From Planctomycetota bacterium (lineage in GTDB: Bacteria > Planctomycetota > UBA1135): DNA of 64,000 bases. The notes below the pieces were generated by a model, which worked only from the letters and a program-made list of their open reading frames with translations, had not been told where the DNA came from and searched no databases. Location: positions 1 through 64,000 of the forward strand of contig JABHIE010000029.1 in the NCBI GenBank assembly GCA_018671175.1, in the 5' to 3' direction. Position numbers and translations under genes: made by a program. Positions 17,635 through 26,202 of the stretch are shown piece by piece. Positions within the stretch are counted from its first letter, which is position 1; the number at the start of each line of letters is the position of its first letter.

Positions 17635-18495
17635 ATGAGCGACTCGGTTTTCATTCACGAAGTCGCTCCACGAGACGGCTTGCAAAACGAGGTGGCGATT
17701 TTGTCGCCTGCGACTCGTGCTGAATTCGTCGGGCGGCTTGCGGTTGCATCGCCTTCAAGCCTTGAAGTCGCTGCTTTTGTTTCACCTAAGCGCGTGCCGC
17801 AAATGAGTGGTGCCGCTGAATTGACTTCGATGCTTGATGGTGCAACTTGGCGAGAAAGCATCCCGGCCTTTGCGCTGGTCCCGAATGAGCGCGGCTACGA
17901 GGCCTTCCGTGATTCGGCCCTGAATGGCGTCACGCTTTTGGTGTCTGCCACTGAGTCACACAGCCAGGCCAATGTCGGTATGAGTGTCAGTGATTCTTTG
18001 ACTGAAACTTGTCGATTGATCGACCTGGCACATGCAGATGGATTCACCGTTCGGGCCTATGTTTCGATGGCTTTTGCTTGCCCCTTTGAGGGTGAGACTG
18101 ACACGGGCCAGGTCGGTGCGCTACTCGATGCCTTTCATGGGCATGCCGCAGAGGCTGTGTTGCTTGCTGACACACTCGGTCTTGCGACATCAAACCGTGT
18201 CTTTGAGTTGGTCGGTCGCGCATTGCTTGCAGGGCCGATTGAGTCTTTGGGGCTGCATCTACACGACACGCATGGGCGTGCTCACGAAAATGTTCGTGCG
18301 GCATTAGAGCTTGGCGTCAGGCAGTTTGATGCAGCAGCAGGTGGCACGGGCGGCTGCCCTTTTGCCCCCGGAGCCGCCGGCAATCTCGACACTTATTCTT
18401 TGTTGCAAGTGCTTGATTCTGAGGGCTTCACCCACGATATGCACGCTGAAGCATTGCAGACTGCTGTCGCTTGGCTACACGAGTTTTTGGTCTAA
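17635..18495 (+). CDS. Hydroxymethylglutaryl-CoA lyase
   Basis: The 286-residue TIM-barrel lyase of the HMGL/DRE-TIM family cleaves 3-hydroxy-3-methylglutaryl-CoA to acetoacetate and acetyl-CoA, the last step of leucine catabolism. VAPRDGLQNE gives R13 and D14 of the active site, HLHDTHGR supplies metal-binding histidines, and GTGGCPFAPGAAGN holds the catalytic cysteine. ATG 17635 is the start that preserves the family N-terminus. The stop overlaps the convergent DUF2891 gene by four bases (CTAA). A methylglutaconyl-CoA-hydratase-like gene lies 1.1 kb on. Confidence 0.9.
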   Translation: MSDSVFIHEVAPRDGLQNEVAILSPATRAEFVGRLAVASPSSLEVAAFVSPKRVPQMSGAAELTSMLDGATWRESIPAFALVPNERGYEAFRDSALNGVTLLVSATESHSQANVGMSVSDSLTETCRLIDLAHADGFTVRAYVSMAFACPFEGETDTGQVGALLDAFHGHAAEAVLLADTLGLATSNRVFELVGRALLAGPIESLGLHLHDTHGRAHENVRAALELGVRQFDAAAGGTGGCPFAPGAAGNLDTYSLLQVLDSEGFTHDMHAEALQTAVAWLHEFLV

Positions 18496-19586
18496 AGCCC
18501 AGCGCCGGTTAACAAATAAACGGCAAAAGAAGCCAGCCAGTGTTCCCCTTCGTAGTGGCCACTAAAGACATAGGCAAGACCGGCATCGGTGTGGCGTTGA
18601 GCGGCTTCAGCGCAAACGGTTTGGCGTGAGTCGTCAGCGCGAAGGGCGGATGCAATGCCGCGTAGACACCAAGCCCGAGATAAGTTTAGGCCCGCAAGAT
18701 GGACAATTTTCCCATCCGTGACATCAGGGACGACAACAGGGTGCAGCAAGCTTGCCGTCATGCCTGTCGCTAAGTGGGGCAGGAAATGATCGAGCCAAGT
18801 CGAATATTGGCTTGATGATAAAACACGGCGCATGAGATCGGCCTCGTTTAGCCCGGCTGAGAAAAAATCTTCACCCGATGGCTCGTAAGCCGCGGGCCAG
18901 TTGGTGTCATTGCTATACCAGTCAATTGATCGTTTCACGACTAGAGCCTCGACATCTTGTCGATTACGAGCGCGCGCCCAATCCAAAATCATCCCTAGGG
19001 CAAAGGCGGTATCTTGATGGACGCCGACTCGGTTCGGCCAAGCCAAGCGAGGCAGGTAGTCGATGACCCTTTGAGCAAGTAAATTTTCAAGAGGTGCTAG
19101 GTTTTTCGCCCACTGCATTTGTTGCGCATCATCGCTCGTTGCCATTTCGCGGCAGAGAGTGAGATACCAGGCCCACCCGTACATTCGTTCAAATGAGCGG
19201 TTGTGCTTTTGTTCAAAATAGGACAATTCGGCTTGCATATTTCCTGTAGAGAGATGCTCGCTCAAGACGGCTTTGATGCGGCTTTGTAGGGGGGCAGGTA
19301 AATCGGGGAATTGGTGCAAGATGCGCACTAACATCCAGTGGCTGTGGACGGAACTATGCCAATCAAAAGATCCGAAAAAAGCGGGGTGCATGGCGCGCGG
19401 GGTCAGGGCGTCGGCAGCTGAAGCTTGCACTTCAGAGGGCTTGTTCGGGAATTCACGGACAATTCCAGAAAGGGCTAGCTCTGCAAATTGGGCCGCTTGC
19501 TCGGTTGGAATGTTCGTTTCAGGGGAATGTGTGGGCATGTTTTGGCACGCGCCGAGGGCGAGGAGTGTGAGAGCACAGATGCGCAT
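18492..19586 (-). CDS. DUF2891-family lipoprotein
   Basis: The 364-residue protein begins with a signal segment and lipobox (MRICALTLLALGAC), so it is probably lipid-anchored. The body shows the DUF2891 hallmark HPAFFGSFDWHSSVHSHWML and the downstream YGWAWYLTLCREM and SAGLNEADLM blocks. The fold is an alpha/alpha toroid by analogy to glycan-acting enzymes, but no reaction is established. It lies between two leucine-catabolism-type genes on the opposite strand. Its stop overlaps that of HMG-CoA lyase. Confidence 0.85.
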   Translation of the reverse strand: MRICALTLLALGACQNMPTHSPETNIPTEQAAQFAELALSGIVREFPNKPSEVQASAADALTPRAMHPAFFGSFDWHSSVHSHWMLVRILHQFPDLPAPLQSRIKAVLSEHLSTGNMQAELSYFEQKHNRSFERMYGWAWYLTLCREMATSDDAQQMQWAKNLAPLENLLAQRVIDYLPRLAWPNRVGVHQDTAFALGMILDWARARNRQDVEALVVKRSIDWYSNDTNWPAAYEPSGEDFFSAGLNEADLMRRVLSSSQYSTWLDHFLPHLATGMTASLLHPVVVPDVTDGKIVHLAGLNLSRAWCLRGIASALRADDSRQTVCAEAAQRHTDAGLAYVFSGHYEGEHWLASFAVYLLTGAGL

Positions 19587-19593
19587 GCGCGCT

Positions 19594-19599
19594 AGCCTA
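19594..19599 (-). promoter_or_regulatory. -10-like element of the DUF2891 gene
   Basis: TAGGCT reads on the minus strand 7 nt before the ATG at 19586, inside the 36-nt gap to the divergent hydratase gene. Confidence 0.3.
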
Positions 19600-19610
19600 G
19601 CGCATTGCTC

Positions 19611-19616
19611 TACAAT
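19611..19616 (+). promoter_or_regulatory. -10-like element of the enoyl-CoA hydratase gene
   Basis: TACAAT lies exactly 6 nt before ATG 19623, the spacing expected for a leaderless transcript. No Shine-Dalgarno sequence lies between them. Confidence 0.45.
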
Positions 19617-19622
19617 TCCAGT

Positions 19623-20408
19623 ATGTCCGAAGAAACTCCTGTCTTGTTCGACCGCCGCGGTTCCACCGCTTGGCTCACTTTAAACCGCCCCAAGTCCGCT
19701 AATTCTCTTTCACGAGAAACAGTGGCTTCTCTTCGTGCTTTATTGTCTGATTTGGCGCGTGATAAAAGCATTTGGATCATTGTCATTACAGGCGCCGGCG
19801 ACCGAGTCTTTTGCGCAGGTGCCGACTTAAAAGAGCGGCGTGAAATGACTCAAAATGAGGTTTCTGAAACGGTTCAAGGCTTGCGTGACCTGATGGACGA
19901 AATCGCCGCTATGCCACAACCCGTTTTGGCCGCCATGAATGGAGGCGCCTTTGGTGGAGGGCTAGAGCTTGCATTGGCTTGTGATTTGCGCTTATTAAAT
20001 GCTGGCTCATCGGTCGGCTTGACTGAAACAAGTTTGGCCATCATTCCAGGGGCGGGCGGTACGGTGCGCTTGCCACGCTTGGTCGGTGCAGCGCGCGCCA
20101 AAGAACTCATTTTGACGGCCAGGCGCGTGCAGGCCGATGAAGCACTCAAGATTGGTTTAGTCCATGAGCTTGCACCCGCCGATGAAGTCGTTTCCGCCGC
20201 CGAAGCCTTCGTGGCGCGGCTCTCAGAAAACGGCCCAATTGCTTTGCAAGCGGCAAAGTCTGCAATCGACGGCGGGCTAGACCTGCCCGTGGCCGAAGCC
20301 CTAGTTCATGAGCGTAAATGTCACGCCCTTACGACGCCGACTCAAGATCGACTCGAAGCTTTAGCCGCTTTTGCCGAAAAGCGCAAACCGCAATTTAAAG
20401 GCCGCTAA
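19623..20408 (+). CDS. Enoyl-CoA hydratase family, probable methylglutaconyl-CoA hydratase
   Basis: The 261-residue crotonase-fold protein has VFCAGADLKERREM. ADLKER is typical of the AUH/methylglutaconyl-CoA hydratase subgroup. GGAFGGGLELALACDLR forms the oxyanion hole, and IIPGAGGTVRLPRLVG holds the second active-site region. Methylglutaconyl-CoA hydratase makes the substrate of HMG-CoA lyase, whose gene lies just upstream, so a leucine degradation role is likely. A TTG at 19605 could extend it by six residues, but ATG 19623 sits right behind a TACAAT box. The stop overlaps the convergent ABC-F gene by four bases. Confidence 0.85.
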   Translation: MSEETPVLFDRRGSTAWLTLNRPKSANSLSRETVASLRALLSDLARDKSIWIIVITGAGDRVFCAGADLKERREMTQNEVSETVQGLRDLMDEIAAMPQPVLAAMNGGAFGGGLELALACDLRLLNAGSSVGLTETSLAIIPGAGGTVRLPRLVGAARAKELILTARRVQADEALKIGLVHELAPADEVVSAAEAFVARLSENGPIALQAAKSAIDGGLDLPVAEALVHERKCHALTTPTQDRLEALAAFAEKRKPQFKGR

Positions 20409-22090
20409 AGAGACAATTTGCGATATTTCGCCGATTTAGATTCTGGACCTTTCCCCAGGGCATCGCGCCGCTCGGTGAGCCATTCGATGTATTCGGAATA
20501 GTTGCCAAAGAAAAATTCGATATCGCCATCGCCCTCAAAGGCAAGGATGTGCGTGCAAATGCGGTCAAGGAAATAGCGGTCGTGGCTGACGACAAACATG
20601 CAACCCGCGTAATGCTCGATGGCTTCTTCAAGCACTCGAGTCGTTGGCAAGTCGAGGTCGTTGGTCGGCTCGTCAAGGATGATGAGGTTGCCGCCCACAC
20701 GCAACATTTTGGCAAGCTGCACTCGGTTGCGCTGCCCACCTGACAAATTACCAACAATTTTTTCTTGGTCAGAACCGCGGAAGTTGAAGCGACTCACATA
20801 GGCCCGCGATTGAATCTCGCCTGCGCCAAAAGGTAAGAACTCAAGCCCGCCCGAGATCTCTTCGAAAACAGTTTTGTCTTCGCTTAGCTCTGCTCGTCGC
20901 TGATCGACAAAGCAAATGTCAACCGTGGAACCGATCTCGAAATTCCCGCTGTCATGCGTTTCGAGGCCGGCGACAATTTTCATCAAAGTCGTCTTTCCCG
21001 TGCCGTTTGGCCCAATGATGCCAACAATCGCACCAGGCAACATCTCAAAAGTAAGGTCTTTAATCAGCACCTGGTCGCCATAGGCTTTGTTGAGCTTGTT
21101 GATTTTTAACACTTTGTTGCCGAGTCGCTGCGCAATCGGAATCACGAGGTCAATACGGTCAGGGCGTAAGTTATCTTGCTCTTCGACGAGTTGCTCGTAG
21201 CGATTCATGCGCGCTTTGTTTTTTTTGCCACGCGCACTCGTATTTTGCCGAACCCAATCGAGCTCACTCTTGAGGCGTTTACGGCGTTTTTCTTGCCCCT
21301 TATCGCTTTTCTCGAGTTCTTTTTCTTTAATCTCAAGGTAGTCAGAATAGTGACCTTTGTAAGGGGTGCACACACCGCGATCGACCTCAAGCATCCAGTC
21401 GACTACATTGTCGAGGAAGTAGCGGTCGTGAGTAATCACAATCACCAAGCCGCCATATTCAGCGAGGTGGTGCTCAAGCCAAGCCGTTGTGTTAGCGTCA
21501 AGGTGGTTTGTCGGCTCGTCAAGCAACAGGATGTCGGGCTTTTCGATCAGCGTTTTGCAAAGAGCCACGCGACGGGCTTCTCCGCCAGACAAAACGCCGC
21601 AGAGACGATCCATGGGGGGCAAGTCAAGAGCGTCGGCAGCAATCTCGAGGAGGCGGTCGACTTCCCACATATTGTGCATGTCGATTTCCATCTGCAGGTG
21701 CTCGAATTCTTCTGATAGTTTGTCGAGCTTCGCGCCTTCAACTTCGCCCATCAAACCACAAACCTCGTTGTAGCGGTCGAGGATTTTATGCACATGATCA
21801 ACGGCCTCGGCGAGACATTCTTGAACTGTTTGGTCAGGGTTTAATGAAGGCTCTTGCGGAACATAGCCGAGGGTCGAGCCCTTTAGCTGAATGCGCGACC
21901 CTTCAAACTCAAGGTCAGCGCCAGCAAGGATGCGCAGCAAAGTCGTCTTGCCTGAGCCGTTTGCCCCAATTACGCCAATCTTGGCACCTGAGAAAAAAGA
22001 AAGCGTGACATTGCGGAGGATTTGAGTGCGGTCATAGAACTTGTCTATGCCAATCACTTGCAACGCGAATTCATTAGTGTTTTCAACCAT
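20405..22090 (-). CDS. ettA: ABC-F translation factor, EttA-like
   Basis: The 561-residue soluble ABC-F protein has two ATPase domains. Domain 1 has Walker A GANGSGKTT, signature LSGGEARRVAL and LLLDEPTNHLD. Domain 2 has GPNGTGKTT, LSGGQRNRVQLAK and ILDEPTNDLD. A charged linker (about 240-310) joins them. Length and linker fit EttA, which binds the ribosomal E-site and gates elongation by ATP/ADP ratio. No membrane segment is present. ATG 22090 was chosen because TAGAAT lies 11 nt upstream; 22111 is an in-frame alternative. Confidence 0.88.
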   Translation of the reverse strand: MVENTNEFALQVIGIDKFYDRTQILRNVTLSFFSGAKIGVIGANGSGKTTLLRILAGADLEFEGSRIQLKGSTLGYVPQEPSLNPDQTVQECLAEAVDHVHKILDRYNEVCGLMGEVEGAKLDKLSEEFEHLQMEIDMHNMWEVDRLLEIAADALDLPPMDRLCGVLSGGEARRVALCKTLIEKPDILLLDEPTNHLDANTTAWLEHHLAEYGGLVIVITHDRYFLDNVVDWMLEVDRGVCTPYKGHYSDYLEIKEKELEKSDKGQEKRRKRLKSELDWVRQNTSARGKKNKARMNRYEQLVEEQDNLRPDRIDLVIPIAQRLGNKVLKINKLNKAYGDQVLIKDLTFEMLPGAIVGIIGPNGTGKTTLMKIVAGLETHDSGNFEIGSTVDICFVDQRRAELSEDKTVFEEISGGLEFLPFGAGEIQSRAYVSRFNFRGSDQEKIVGNLSGGQRNRVQLAKMLRVGGNLIILDEPTNDLDLPTTRVLEEAIEHYAGCMFVVSHDRYFLDRICTHILAFEGDGDIEFFFGNYSEYIEWLTERRDALGKGPESKSAKYRKLSL

Positions 22091-22101
22091 GATAGCCGCA
22101 G

Positions 22102-22107
22102 ATTCTA
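22102..22107 (-). promoter_or_regulatory. -10-like element of the ABC-F gene
   Basis: TAGAAT reads on the minus strand 11 nt before the ATG at 22090. It lies in the 52-nt gap to the divergent sigma54 activator gene. Confidence 0.4.
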
Positions 22108-22128
22108 ACACTCTGCGGCGCGGGGAGG

Positions 22129-22134
22129 TATCCT
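22129..22134 (+). promoter_or_regulatory. -10-like element of the FHA-GAF activator gene
   Basis: TATCCT ends 8 nt before ATG 22143. No clear -35 was seen. Confidence 0.3.
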
Positions 22135-22142
22135 TAGTAGGG

Positions 22143-24068
22143 ATGAAAAATGTCTTAGAGATTTTGGTTGAGCTTCCCTCCGGGAATCGCCTTATGAAAT
22201 TCGACCAAGCTCCAGTTTTGGTCGGCCGCGGTCTTGAGTGTGATATTCATCTCGAAGACCCTCTTGCCTCGCGAGAGCATTGCCAATTTGTTCTTGAGGC
22301 CGATCAAGTTTGGGTAGAAGATCTCAACTCTGCCAACGGCACATGGCTGCGTGGCGAGCTGATTCAACGAGAGCGACTGAGTCCTGGCGACATGGTTTCC
22401 GTGGGCTCTTGCAAGATTGGCTTGATGACTCTTGGCGACCGTTTAAGCGCGGCTGAGACAACCGCCGCCGCCGACGCCGATCCTCAAGACGACAAAGTTC
22501 GGCGCATGGCCGCCACCGTCCAGAGCATGGAAGAAGCCACTCGCCTAGAAGAGATGGCAAGTATCGCCGCCAGAGCCGCGGTTCGCTTAGTTAACGCTGA
22601 GAGGGGCTTTGTATTCCTTCTCGAGGGTGGCGAGATTTCACATGCAGTTGGCCGCAACTTTGCAGACGAACCTGTCGCAAGCCCCGACCGAAAGATTTCT
22701 CAAACACTTCTTGAGCGTGCCGTTGCAACGGGCAAGCCTATGCTCCTCGAAGACGCTAGTTCTGATGGCGAATTTGCTGGTTCCGCCAGCATTACTGACA
22801 TGGGCCTCCGCTCCTTAATCCTGCTTCCTCTCACTTTCGATGGGGAAGTCCTTGGTTTGCTGATGGTTGACCATCGATTAGCGCCCGCAGCTTTCCGTCA
22901 AACAGATGTAGCTCTTTTGCGCGCTTTGTCCGGCCTTGCTGCAGCGCATTTGGGCGCTGCCCGCGAACGGAAGCGTTTGCGCTTAATGCGTCGGCGCTTA
23001 GCTTCAGCGCAAAAGCTCTTGGGCCGGCGAGAAGAAAAAATTGATACGCAGTCCGTCCTTGAGACAATTGCTGGGCAGGGCTTCTACGGCTTGATTGGTA
23101 CATCGGCGGCTATGCAAGAGTTGCATTCATCCATGGAGCGCATGCTTGACAGCTCGCTACCCATCTTGATTGAGGGGCGATCCGGTACAGGCAAAGAGCT
23201 GGTCGCTCGCGCATTGCACACACATGGGCCTCGTGCTGGCTCTGCGTTTATTGTCGAAAACTGCGGCGCACTTCCAGACACACTTCTTGAATCAGAATTG
23301 TTTGGGCATGTCAAAGGCGCCTTTACGGGGGCCACTCGAGATCGAAAGGGGCGTTTCGAAGAAGCCTCTGGCGGCACTCTGTTTTTAGACGAAGTCAGCG
23401 AAATGAGTGAAGCGATGCAGTCGCGTTTGCTGCGCGTTCTGCAAGAAGGCGAAATCCGCCGCGTCGGCGACGACGCCATGAGGCAGGTTGATGTCCGTGT
23501 CATCGCCGCGTGCAATGTTGATTTGCGCCAACGCGTAAAAGAGGGGCTTTTCCGCGAAGACCTTTTCTTCCGCCTCAATGTGCTGAGCCTTGAGCTCCCT
23601 CAATTGAAAGACCGCGAGGGCGACATTGCTTTGCTTAGTGAGCATTTCGCCTTGCAAGAGGCCGCATCTCAGGGGCGCGAGCGGCGTTCTTTTCCCGATG
23701 ATGTGTTGTGTTTACTCGATGCTCATAGTTGGCCCGGCAATGTTCGAGAGCTGCGTAATGAAATCCGGCGGCTCACTCTTTTGGGCGAGGGCGACATTTC
23801 GACTAGTGAATTGTCTGCCGATATCCGATCGAGCCATCTTGCAACTGCGCCACGGCCTGACGCAGACACCTTCGTCGACCATGGGCCAGAGTCAAGCGTT
23901 TCTTTAGCCGATGGCAGCCTTCCAGAGCTAGTTGAGCAGCTCGAGCGCCGTCTCATCACAGAAGCCCTTGAAGAAACGAATGGCAACCGAGCCCAAGCCG
24001 GAAAGCGACTAGGCATTACTCGATTTGCCCTTTTGCGCAAACTCGAAAAATATGAATTAGATTTATAG
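22143..24068 (+). CDS. FHA-GAF-AAA+ sigma54-dependent transcription activator
   Basis: The 641-residue regulator has four domains. A FHA domain (about 1-95; GRG at 28-30, SREH at 43-46, NSANGT at 62-67) binds phosphothreonine. A GAF domain spans about 125-275. The sigma54 AAA+ ATPase (about 313-545) has Walker A GRSGTGKE at 345-352, the sigma54-contacting GAFTGA at 392-397 and Walker B GGTLFLDE at 410-417. A Fis-type helix-turn-helix ends the protein (NRAQAGKRLGITRFALLRKL). It should activate RNA polymerase-sigma54 promoters in response to a phosphoprotein and perhaps a small ligand. Only 4 nt separate it from a Ser/Thr kinase gene, the likely source of the phosphothreonine. The domains are seen; the wiring is inferred. 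Confidence 0.92.
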   Translation: MKNVLEILVELPSGNRLMKFDQAPVLVGRGLECDIHLEDPLASREHCQFVLEADQVWVEDLNSANGTWLRGELIQRERLSPGDMVSVGSCKIGLMTLGDRLSAAETTAAADADPQDDKVRRMAATVQSMEEATRLEEMASIAARAAVRLVNAERGFVFLLEGGEISHAVGRNFADEPVASPDRKISQTLLERAVATGKPMLLEDASSDGEFAGSASITDMGLRSLILLPLTFDGEVLGLLMVDHRLAPAAFRQTDVALLRALSGLAAAHLGAARERKRLRLMRRRLASAQKLLGRREEKIDTQSVLETIAGQGFYGLIGTSAAMQELHSSMERMLDSSLPILIEGRSGTGKELVARALHTHGPRAGSAFIVENCGALPDTLLESELFGHVKGAFTGATRDRKGRFEEASGGTLFLDEVSEMSEAMQSRLLRVLQEGEIRRVGDDAMRQVDVRVIAACNVDLRQRVKEGLFREDLFFRLNVLSLELPQLKDREGDIALLSEHFALQEAASQGRERRSFPDDVLCLLDAHSWPGNVRELRNEIRRLTLLGEGDISTSELSADIRSSHLATAPRPDADTFVDHGPESSVSLADGSLPELVEQLERRLITEALEETNGNRAQAGKRLGITRFALLRKLEKYELDL

Positions 24069-24072
24069 TTCG

Positions 24073-26202
24073 ATGTCTCACACGCAATTTACTTCCTTAA
24101 ATACAGACCGCCTCCCTAAAGGCGTTGTTTTTGTGCGCACTCTTGGCCGCACACCTTTTTCGGAAGTCCTGCTCGTCGAAAAAGATGGCGTGCCCTGTGC
24201 GTTGAAATTGCTGCATGGCGTGGCCGCATTTGACGAGCGCATCCTAGAGCGCTGGCGCCGCGAGGCACGCTTGTTGGGCGCGATTGAGCACGACAATCTT
24301 GTGCGCTCTTATGGCACTCTCGATGTCGATGGGCATCCCGGTCTTTTGCTTGAGTTTATTGACGGCCCCACTTTGCGACAGTTATTGACTGATGCACCCT
24401 TGGGCTGGGAGCAGGCTGTTCGCTATGGAGTGCAAGTGGCGCGCGCTCTTGAGCGGCTGCATCGCAGCGGCGCAATTCATCGGGATGTTAAGCCTCATAA
24501 TATTTTGATTCACCCCACGCGCGGTGCAGTATTGGCCGATCTGGGCTTGGTGCGCACCGACGATGATGCAACCCTGACCCGCCAAGGAGTCGCCCTCGGT
24601 TCGCCGGCCTACATGAGCCCCGAACAGGCGCGCGACCCCAGTGAAGTTGGCCCCGAGGCTGATGTCTATTCTTTAGCAGCCACTCTGTACCACGCCCTCT
24701 CAGGTCGCCCGCCATTTTTGGGGCGTGGTGTCGGCGAGGTCATTCATCGTGTTTTGCATGAAGAGCCAGAGCCTCTATCGGAAGATGTCCCTCTGCCCAT
24801 TCGTCGTGTCTTGGCCTGTGCGCTCGCGAAAGACCCTGAATCACGCTACGCCCGCGCGCGAGATTTCGCCCTCGATTTAGGGCGTGTGCTTTTGGGTGAC
24901 AAACCGATTTTGCTGCATCGTCGTCGCCGCCGCCGCCGTTCTCAATTCATCGTGGCTGGAGTGGTGTCCATTTGCGGCCTTTGCTTCGCCCTTTGGTCTT
25001 TTGTGTTTGCTCCAAAACCAAATGACGCGCTGGGTACATCCAATGCGGCCGCCCCAATTCTCGAGAAATCGGCGTCGGTTGAGCAAAGGTTTCACGAGTG
25101 GCTCGTCGCGGCATCCATCGAAGAGCAGTTTCGAGCAGCATTAGCTGGGTACCATTTTCTTCAGGCGCGGCAGGTTTTGATGACCTTCCAAGCGTTGCCA
25201 ATCCCCGCGACAGAGCCTAAATTTGCTGACCGTCGCGCGCGTTGGTTGGCGAGCGCAAGGCTTTCTTTTGATTTGGCGCAAGAGCATTTCTATCAGAAAT
25301 ATTTGCTTCAAATGAGCGAAAGCCTTAATTCCGTTTTGGCTCATCCGCAGCTCATCGACCCTTTGGTCTGGAAAGCACAAGTGATAACGGCCTGGGATAA
25401 GTCAGGCATAAACCTAGATGCTTGGCGCTCTTCGGATGGTCAATTCCCTTTGCAGGATGCGTTGCAAGAAAAGGTGCAGATTATTGTTCGCCTTCGTGAA
25501 GCCAAGGAAAAGGCCTCTATGCTTGCTCGTGCCGCTGCTCTTGAAGCCCTCTTGGCGACCCAGGAAGACGAGGGGGCGCAGGCTGCTCCAGAATCTGCGG
25601 CTACTCAGCAGCCACAGCAACCTGATGAGATAGAGGCGCCGGCAACTATGCCCTCCAGCCCGCCGCTGCAACTCGAGCCCGCAACCCCCTCGTCTGAAAC
25701 TCAGGCCAGAAATGCGCGGCAATCTCTTTTGCGCCAAGTCCAGGCTGATGCCCCAGAGGCAACTGCAGAGTGGCTCTCTGATTCCATCCGTTTGATTTAT
25801 GAAACCAGTTCGACAGAGAGTGACTGGAGCAAAGGGTGGCGGGTCAAATCCCCCCAAGCACTAGATGGTTGGCAACTCACCTCTTGGCGACTTGAGTGGG
25901 CAAACCCCGAGGGGCGGGCGGTTTTGCCTGAGTTGACATGGTTGCAAGACATCCAGATTTCCGGGTCTGATGGTTGGGCCGGCGGCGTCGTGCGCGTCGG
26001 CCGATCTGTGATTTATCGCTTTCCAATCATCCAAGGTACCACTCAACTTTTGGCCTGGGATGGCACGACTATCACCCTAGATGGGCTCAAAATAGCGGAT
26101 TGGAAGCCCACGCGGCGAGTTGCTTCTGGTCGTATGCGAGGTCAATCTAAGGGGCCTTTTCGACCGGCTAGAGTGATTATGGCGTGGTCGAAGAGCGAGT
26201 AA
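24073..26202 (+). CDS. Membrane Ser/Thr protein kinase (Hanks/PknB type)
   Basis: The 709-residue protein has an N-terminal kinase domain (about 15-270). ATP-binding K45 sits in CALKLLHG, the catalytic loop is HRDVKPHN (D138), the metal motif is DLG at 156-158 instead of DFG, and the activation end is GSPAYMSPEQ. A run of eight arginines precedes one transmembrane helix (about 291-312). The remaining 390 residues should therefore be periplasmic: a helical TPR-like part, a Gln/Pro/Ala-rich linker and a beta-rich end with several tryptophans. It follows the FHA activator by 4 nt. The 3' end overlaps the convergent transporter gene by 26 nt. Confidence 0.92.
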   Translation: MSHTQFTSLNTDRLPKGVVFVRTLGRTPFSEVLLVEKDGVPCALKLLHGVAAFDERILERWRREARLLGAIEHDNLVRSYGTLDVDGHPGLLLEFIDGPTLRQLLTDAPLGWEQAVRYGVQVARALERLHRSGAIHRDVKPHNILIHPTRGAVLADLGLVRTDDDATLTRQGVALGSPAYMSPEQARDPSEVGPEADVYSLAATLYHALSGRPPFLGRGVGEVIHRVLHEEPEPLSEDVPLPIRRVLACALAKDPESRYARARDFALDLGRVLLGDKPILLHRRRRRRRSQFIVAGVVSICGLCFALWSFVFAPKPNDALGTSNAAAPILEKSASVEQRFHEWLVAASIEEQFRAALAGYHFLQARQVLMTFQALPIPATEPKFADRRARWLASARLSFDLAQEHFYQKYLLQMSESLNSVLAHPQLIDPLVWKAQVITAWDKSGINLDAWRSSDGQFPLQDALQEKVQIIVRLREAKEKASMLARAAALEALLATQEDEGAQAAPESAATQQPQQPDEIEAPATMPSSPPLQLEPATPSSETQARNARQSLLRQVQADAPEATAEWLSDSIRLIYETSSTESDWSKGWRVKSPQALDGWQLTSWRLEWANPEGRAVLPELTWLQDIQISGSDGWAGGVVRVGRSVIYRFPIIQGTTQLLAWDGTTITLDGLKIADWKPTRRVASGRMRGQSKGPFRPARVIMAWSKSE

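Noticed and set aside
24925-24945. Run of CG-rich triplets encoding eight arginines in the kinase
   Set aside because: It is a normal cytoplasmic stop-transfer signal before the transmembrane helix and not a repeat element.
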